Shown piece by piece: positions 25,189-64,000 of a stretch of 64,000 nt of DNA. How positions within the stretch are numbered: the first letter of the stretch is position 1; each line of letters starts with the position of its first letter. This DNA comes from Engraulis encrasicolus (lineage: Eukaryota; Chordata; Actinopteri; Clupeiformes; Engraulidae), in NCBI RefSeq assembly GCF_034702125.1, contig NC_085868.1, forward strand, positions 32,885,629 to 32,949,628, given 5' to 3'. The notes below the pieces were generated by a model. It did no database searches. It was not told the DNA's origin and worked only from the letters and a program-made list of their open reading frames with translations. The translations under genes and the position numbers were made by a program.

Positions 25189-25542
25189 AGCTGTAAGGCC
25201 TCCCTTTATGATCTGGCGGCACACGAGGACAAAGTGCTGTGTGTGAACTGGACCGACAGTGGGGTGAGAAGTCTCTCTCTCTCTTGCTCTTGCTCTCGCT
25301 CTCGCTCTCGCTCTCTATCTCTGTCTCTGTCTCTCTCTCCCCCCCTCTCTCTCTCTCTCTCTAAATGTTCTAAATTTCTTGGTGTGTATTTTAAAGTTAT
25401 CCTCAATATTGTGGGTTTGCTGTGTAATAATCTACTTTGTTTCTTTGTTTTGCTTTGTTGTTAGATGATCCTGAGTGGAGGGGCCGACAACAAGCTGTAC
25501 ACCTACAAATACTCCTCTTGCATCACAGACGCTGGTGCATAA
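16399..25542 (+). CDS. wdr12: Ribosome biogenesis protein WDR12 (13 coding exons)
   Basis: WDR12 is the Ytm1 homologue. It joins BOP1 and PES1 in the nucleolar PeBoW complex for 28S/5.8S rRNA maturation and 60S assembly. Coding exons: 16399-16439, 16937-17031, 17550-17644, 17762-17868, 18338-18453, 18901-19055, 20773-20818, 20988-21070, 21469-21609, 23893-23998, 24754-24886, 25191-25263, 25465-25542. They total 1269 nt, or 422 residues plus TAA, against about 423 in human. Residues 1 to about 113 form the NLE domain. The rest is a seven-bladed WD40 propeller, with W-D or W-S ends such as T-A-R-I-W-S, V-M-L-W-E-W, I-K-M-W-D and V-K-L-W-D. An acidic then Lys-rich insert (E-E-E-D-E-V, then R-P-R-K-K-Q-K) sits between two blades, as in human. 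All introns are GT-AG. Partial exon copies lie in introns 9 and 10. Confidence 0.95.
17909..18127. mobile_element. hAT-type MITE in WDR12 intron 4
   Basis: Ends CAGTGTTGCCAGAT and ATCTGGCAACACTG are perfect inverses. Perfect 8-bp duplication GGCATGCT lies at 17901-17908 and 18128-18135. The element starts only 40 bp after the exon 4 donor. Confidence 0.93.
18555..18652. repeat. CA microsatellite in WDR12 intron 5
   Basis: About 48 CA units. A nearby pair of imperfect copies (GGTTAAGGATGTTACC and GGGTAAGGATCTTACC), both resembling the end of exon 5, flanks it. Confidence 0.9.
18812..18854. repeat. GT microsatellite before WDR12 exon 6
   Basis: GT run close to the exon 6 acceptor at 18899-18900. 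Confidence 0.9.
19487..20363. mobile_element. Foldback element with about 210-270-bp inverted arms in WDR12 intron 6
   Basis: The left end, TAGAAGCAACGCACGG, and the right end, CCGTGCGTTACTTCTA, are inverses. The arms (about 19487-19700 and 20095-20363) share AACCTCCTCTTT and its complement, and CAGTATTCCG. TA at both ends suggests a TA target. No coding capacity. Confidence 0.75.
20432..20727. mobile_element. SINE tail and L2 3'-end fragments
   Basis: 20432-20490 is an inverted SINE tail (GCATTTAGCAGACGCC with ACATT repeats). 20570-20727 ends TGACAATAAAAGCTG, then GGACTTGAC, the 3' end shared with the LINE at 54733-57815. A GA run lies at 20640-20661. Confidence 0.55.
21972..22018 (+). repeat. 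Copy of the WDR12 exon 9 end with its splice donor
   Basis: The segment from GAGACGGGCAGCATGAAG through AGCACACTG and GTAATGGAGGAGAGAG repeats 21588-21630, covering the last 22 coding bases of exon 9, the donor and the start of intron 9. It differs by one base in the exon part. It lies about 385 bp downstream of the original. Confidence 0.85.
22205..22379. mobile_element. MITE with GCTACGTTTACATGA ends
   Basis: Inverted ends GCTACGTTTACATGAGA and TCATGTAAATGTAGC enclose repeats of AATTC(C/T)GAATTA. A diverged partial copy is at about 45243-45365. Confidence 0.65.
23276..23479. mobile_element. hAT-type MITE in WDR12 intron 9
   Basis: Ends CAGTGTTTCCCAACC and TTTGGGAAACACTG are inverses. 8-bp repeats TCCTAACC (23268-23275) and TCCTATCC (23480-23487) match at 7 of 8 positions. 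Confidence 0.88.
23806..23851 (+). repeat. Diverged copy of the WDR12 exon 10 start
   Basis: A CTACAG acceptor followed by TAGCAGCAAGGTATCCAACT and GTGTGT resembles the true exon 10 start at 23893 (AATGGCAGCAAGGTCTTC, then AACTGCGTGTC), 80 bp downstream. The copy starts with a stop codon and contains substitutions. Confidence 0.65.
24165..24224. repeat. CA microsatellite in WDR12 intron 10
   Basis: About 30 CA units, 130 bp before the duplicated exon 11 start. Confidence 0.92.
24335..24408 (+). repeat. Partial copy of WDR12 exon 11 with acceptor
   Basis: CCTCTGTCCTCTAG and the first 57 bases of exon 11 are repeated here almost exactly (compare 24737-24810). At about 24409 the copy breaks into a TGTC repeat. 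It keeps a good acceptor but has no donor and lacks the rest of the exon. Confidence 0.9.
24430..24700. mobile_element. MITE between the WDR12 exon 11 copy and the true exon
   Basis: Ends GCGTTGCAATATGCGACC and its inverse, extending through CTTGCCTCCTCCACTTG. The interior (AAGTTTCCCAGCTGTCAGCC) is shared with related copies at about 28590-28840, 35636-36200 and 36530-36720, so this is a family with several members in the window. Confidence 0.8.
25156..25187. repeat. GT microsatellite abutting the WDR12 exon 12 acceptor
   Basis: The GT run occupies the place of the polypyrimidine tract directly before TTTAG at 25186-25190. Confidence 0.9.
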
Positions 25543-26238
25543 CGCGGCTCCCACGACAGACTGACTGTACATGACCCTGTTATTGTTATGCTTAATATCT
25601 GTCAATATGTATTAACATGTGGCCCTCTGAGAAGTGGAGAAGAGCATGTGACAATCCACCATTACTTTTCCATTGTCATGAACCACTCAAAGGTCTCACA
25701 GATGGGAATGAGGGCGCATGATGATGTCAACCTTTTTAGATTAACTAATTTGCAATTTTCGATAGCCACTGGCTGGCCAGCCTCCGGTCTGCGCTGGTCT
25801 GGTGTTGGATATTGGAAGTGGCCGTTTCAGAAACTCCCACACAGGGACCAGGAGGAGCAAGGAACGTCCCGGTTAAAAATGAAAAAAAAGATCAATTGTG
25901 TTTTCGCATCACAAAGCCACAAGCGAAAGGAGAGGAGGGGAGGAACTAGTTTGAATTGGACCCGGGGACACAAAGACTTATGGTCTTCTTACCATGGCTT
26001 CCATACCATGGGCATCTTTGTGTGTGTGCTTGCCGTGCTTGTCAAATCTGTGGGTTGTTTGTCAATGCCGGAATATAAAGACCTTTTTCTAAGTACTCTT
26101 GTGTATGTAATTTCTTTCTTGGAAATGTACCAACGTTACCTGGGTAATAAGCTAGCGTACAAATGGTATTAAAGGCCTTGCCGTGAGACTCTGAAGTTAC
26201 ATAAGTATCTACGGTCACCCAAACAACGTTAGCTAGCG
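25543..26238 (+). other. WDR12 3' UTR and flanking sequence
   Basis: Follows the TAA at 25540-25542. No clean AATAAA could be assigned. The stretch at about 25840-25980 resembles the 3' part of the MITE family seen at 28800-28870. The open frame at 25588-26172 has no recognisable domain and is taken as chance. Confidence 0.4.
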
Positions 26239-26503
26239 CAGGGGTTCCCAAACTTAACCATGATAAGGCCCTCCATACCCATTGGAATATATTGAATAAA
26301 ATAACGATAATAGAACTACCGGTAATGTTGAAATAGATTATTATAAAGCAGTTCTTAAGTAGTGACCATATGTTAAGCTTATTTTATTTGTATTTTTTGG
26401 TGTACATTAATTATTCAATTGTTTATTTTGTTGTGCCATACTTTTTCTTCCAGCTTGCCAGAACCCCCCCAGGGGTTCCCGGCACCCACTTTGAAAACCA
26501 CAG
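26239..26503. mobile_element. hAT-type MITE, old copy
   Basis: It starts CAGGGGTTCCCAAAC and ends TTTGAAAACCACAG. Flanks AGCTAGCG and ATCTAGCA agree at 6 of 8 positions, consistent with a decayed 8-bp duplication. Confidence 0.65.
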
Positions 26504-27502
26504 ATCTAGCAATTGGCGAAGAGCCAAATCAGTGGCCCCCTCCTGGCCTCTTCTGGGTGTGTGCGTTGATATTTCTAGGAATAAGGTATTTAGGATTTTT
26601 TTTTAATGGCCATTAGGCCCTGTCCTACGGTGTGATCAGCTTTGACCTTGTGTGACCCACCCTGACCTGCTTGTAAACTGAGATCAGACGTACTCACTGC
26701 CACAGAATCATGTAAGAGTAGTGTATGGACATAGTCATTGTATAGGCAAAGCAGTGGGTTTCAAGTGGGGGTTGCGAAGGGATGCCGGGTGTAAATTGAG
26801 TCCAAAATAGGCTAAACAATCCCAGTGGTAAGTTGCTGAAAGGCTAACACATTACCAACATCACTCTCAAAGGAATTATACTAATCTGACAGATAGCCTA
26901 TAGCTAAAATAACTGCATCTGTGTGCAATTTGATTGGCAAAAGTCAAAATGCCTTTGTTATTGTTATATTATATTACATTATATTATAGGCCCTTTATAA
27001 TACGGTATATTATATTATCATCCTTCGTTTCGTTCTCTACAACGATACTACTCTAATATCAAACTGTACTGTATTTGTCAGCACCAAAAGTCAAGGTGCG
27101 AGAGCGAAAAAGCGAGAGGAGCGCTCCTGAATGACGATGAGCGGTTGTCTTTTATTTTGAAATTGTAGCGAACGTTGGGCAGGAAGTTCAATTTCAAAAC
27201 AGTTCATCACAACACGCTGCATGTCTGTCCTGTCTATGATCGGCGTCTCTGGCCGTTTTGGGGTAACTTATCCTCATTCATTTTTACTTTAGTGTAAACT
27301 ATCGAACAGCCAAATGATCGTGACTAAATGGAATAGTTTCTCTCGTGTTTATGTAGGACACTACACCTTGTCAGTCTGATATATGATGACAAACCATCTG
27401 ACAGACTGACTGAAGTGCCAAGTCCACATAACTTTTTGGATGAATGATATCTTTAACGATCCATTGCTATTTATGAATTCATCTAATCCTTAGTGACAGG
27501 AC
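26504..27502 (+). promoter_or_regulatory. WDR12-ACD spacer with ACD promoter region
   Basis: No coding sequence seen. The promoter and 5' UTR of ACD should lie toward the right end, before the ATG at 27503. No specific motif is claimed. Confidence 0.35.
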
Positions 27503-36335
<8,833 letters not shown>

Positions 36336-36529
36336 AGGGACAGGAGCAGAGAGGGCCCACCTGAATGGCTCTGTTTCAGATGCTGCATACTGAGCAAATC
36401 TGCACAGCGCACATGCACACTACGTAATCACAGAACATTCTGATTAGACATTCCTAACCAGAATGCATTGTAGTTTCGCAGGGCAAATGCACACTGCACA
36501 GCCTGCACCATCGTGAATGAACCCATTAT

Positions 36530-36720
36530 CTAACCTCCTGTCCTTGCCTTGCACTTGTGGCCTTGTGCTTCGCTGATACCCTGCCTCCATGGTGGAAACA
36601 ATGAAGTTTCCCCGCTGTCAAGCGAGGCACAACAACTTTTGGGGCACTTTTCCCCATTCAACATCCCATCCTGATATATGTTCAGGATATCATTTTGTCA
36701 TGCAAGCTGCATCATAACGA
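36530..36720. mobile_element. Partial MITE of the 24430 family in the ACD 3' UTR
   Basis: CTTGTGGCCTTGTGCTTCG through AAGTTTCCCCGCTGTCAAGC and ACAACAACTTTTGGGGCAC matches the left half of the family. The right half is absent. Confidence 0.6.
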
Positions 36721-36866
36721 AGGTAGTGAATTTGTTCTGTACATAACTTGTAAATGCTGTGTGTGTATTATATTGTGTGGCATAACAGTATTTTTGTGTG
36801 TTCTTGTATGTTGCTTACTCTGTAGGCTTATTCCCCTTTTTGTGTTTTGTGTTTTTGTACTGTGTT

Positions 36867-36876
36867 AATAAATAAA
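36867..36876 (+). other. ACD polyadenylation signal
   Basis: Overlapping AATAAA hexamers (36867-36872 and 36871-36876) about 530 bp after the ACD stop, the first good signals downstream. Confidence 0.6.
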
Positions 36877-37299
36877 CTATTTAAAAAAAGCCATTTTGAA
36901 ATCTCGTTTTTTGAAATGTGTATCTTTAAAGCACAGAAACAAGTGTAATATCATGAAGTCATGTGTGATGCAGCATGTGGACTGTCAATGCCTAATCTTA
37001 ACAAACGGCACGAAATGCGTTTTGCTTACCCGTGTTTGGCTCACTGTGATGGGAATATGTAGCCTATTGTTTTATTTCAGTGGGCTCATAAAAATCTGGT
37101 TTAGAAGAACTATTGGACCGATATTCCTACATGTTCATGGTTCCCAAATTGTCCATGGTTTCCAAGATGTTTGCAGTTATTTTTGAGTAAATATGTATAG
37201 AAATAATGTTTAGCCACTTCCCCTTAAAAGATATGAAACAAAATGATAAGGTGATGTCATTCAGAATCACCGACCTGTCTATTCTGTATTGTTCTGAAT

Positions 37300-37498
37300 A
37301 AATTAAAGTAGACTTTTATTTTGACTAATGTTGCCATTTCTACGTCAGGAAATCACATTACGTCACTGCCGACTACCTTCATGCTGCGTATGTGGACAAC
37401 AAAGTAGAACTGGCCACTGGGCATAATGTGTTTGTTTTAATTAAACCGATTAATAAAAGTTTTGACCCTGACTACAGTTGACGGAAGGAGCATACAGC
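37300..37498 (+). promoter_or_regulatory. Probable ERCC3 promoter with CRE-like sites
   Basis: The sequence before the ERCC3 start codon contains TACGTCA (37341-37347) and TTACGTCA (37358-37365), which resemble CREB/ATF sites. Position and motifs are suggestive only. Confidence 0.35.

Positions 37499-64000
<26,502 letters not shown>

Noticed and set aside
25588..26172. 194-codon frame after WDR12
   Set aside because: No domain. It overlaps repeat sequence and lies where the WDR12 3' UTR should be.

Overview
This is vertebrate, almost certainly teleost, nuclear DNA. It has split genes with GT-AG introns, long CA/GT and CT microsatellites, tRNA-derived SINEs, L2-type LINE pieces, Tc1 relics, hAT-type MITEs and a Ty3/gypsy retrotransposon. 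The species cannot be named from the sequence alone. All four host genes lie on the + strand: the last coding exon of OLA1 (684-785); complete WDR12 (13 coding exons, 16399-25542, 422 codons); complete ACD, the shelterin protein TPP1 (12 coding exons, 27503-36335, 663 codons); and the first eight coding exons of ERCC3/XPB (37499-63910), cut by the window edge just after the Walker A exon. Every exon join was checked for phase, and the WDR12 and ACD exon lengths each sum to a multiple of three.

Between OLA1 and WDR12 the DNA is a nest of transposons. A tRNA-derived SINE is split into two halves (about 1920-1976 and 15744-15862). Between them lies a 13.8-kb unit (1977-15743) with inverted ends and a 6-bp target duplication. 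That unit contains a 6-kb element (8864-14846) with inverted arms of more than 1 kb and TA at both ends, and one arm of that element holds a 238-bp MITE whose empty site survives in the other arm. LINE and Tc1 relics fill the core. ERCC3 intron 4 (42411-58938, 16.5 kb) is a second sink. It holds a Ty3/gypsy element with both LTRs and open gag and pol frames on the - strand (46631-53270), a 5'-truncated L2-like LINE with an open reverse transcriptase frame (54754-57003), and several MITEs.

Three patterns stand out. (1) The first 30 nt of ERCC3 exon 5, with its TAG acceptor, is repeated six times upstream of the real exon as a GT-rich minisatellite. Partial copies of other exon edges, with their splice sites, occur near WDR12 exons 9, 10 and 11 and ERCC3 exon 3. 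(2) Five short foldback insertions (187-247 bp) have 10-15-bp target duplications. Two carry a hammerhead-ribozyme-like core in the loop, and one landed on the ACD exon 8 splice donor and duplicated it. (3) Four MITEs with TA(G/A)CC...GG/GC-TA-type ends each have a perfect 9-bp target duplication.

The host genes are housekeeping: OLA1 (Obg-family ATPase), WDR12 (60S ribosome assembly), ACD (telomere protection) and ERCC3 (TFIIH helicase). They share orientation but no pathway, and nothing here suggests an operon-like arrangement.
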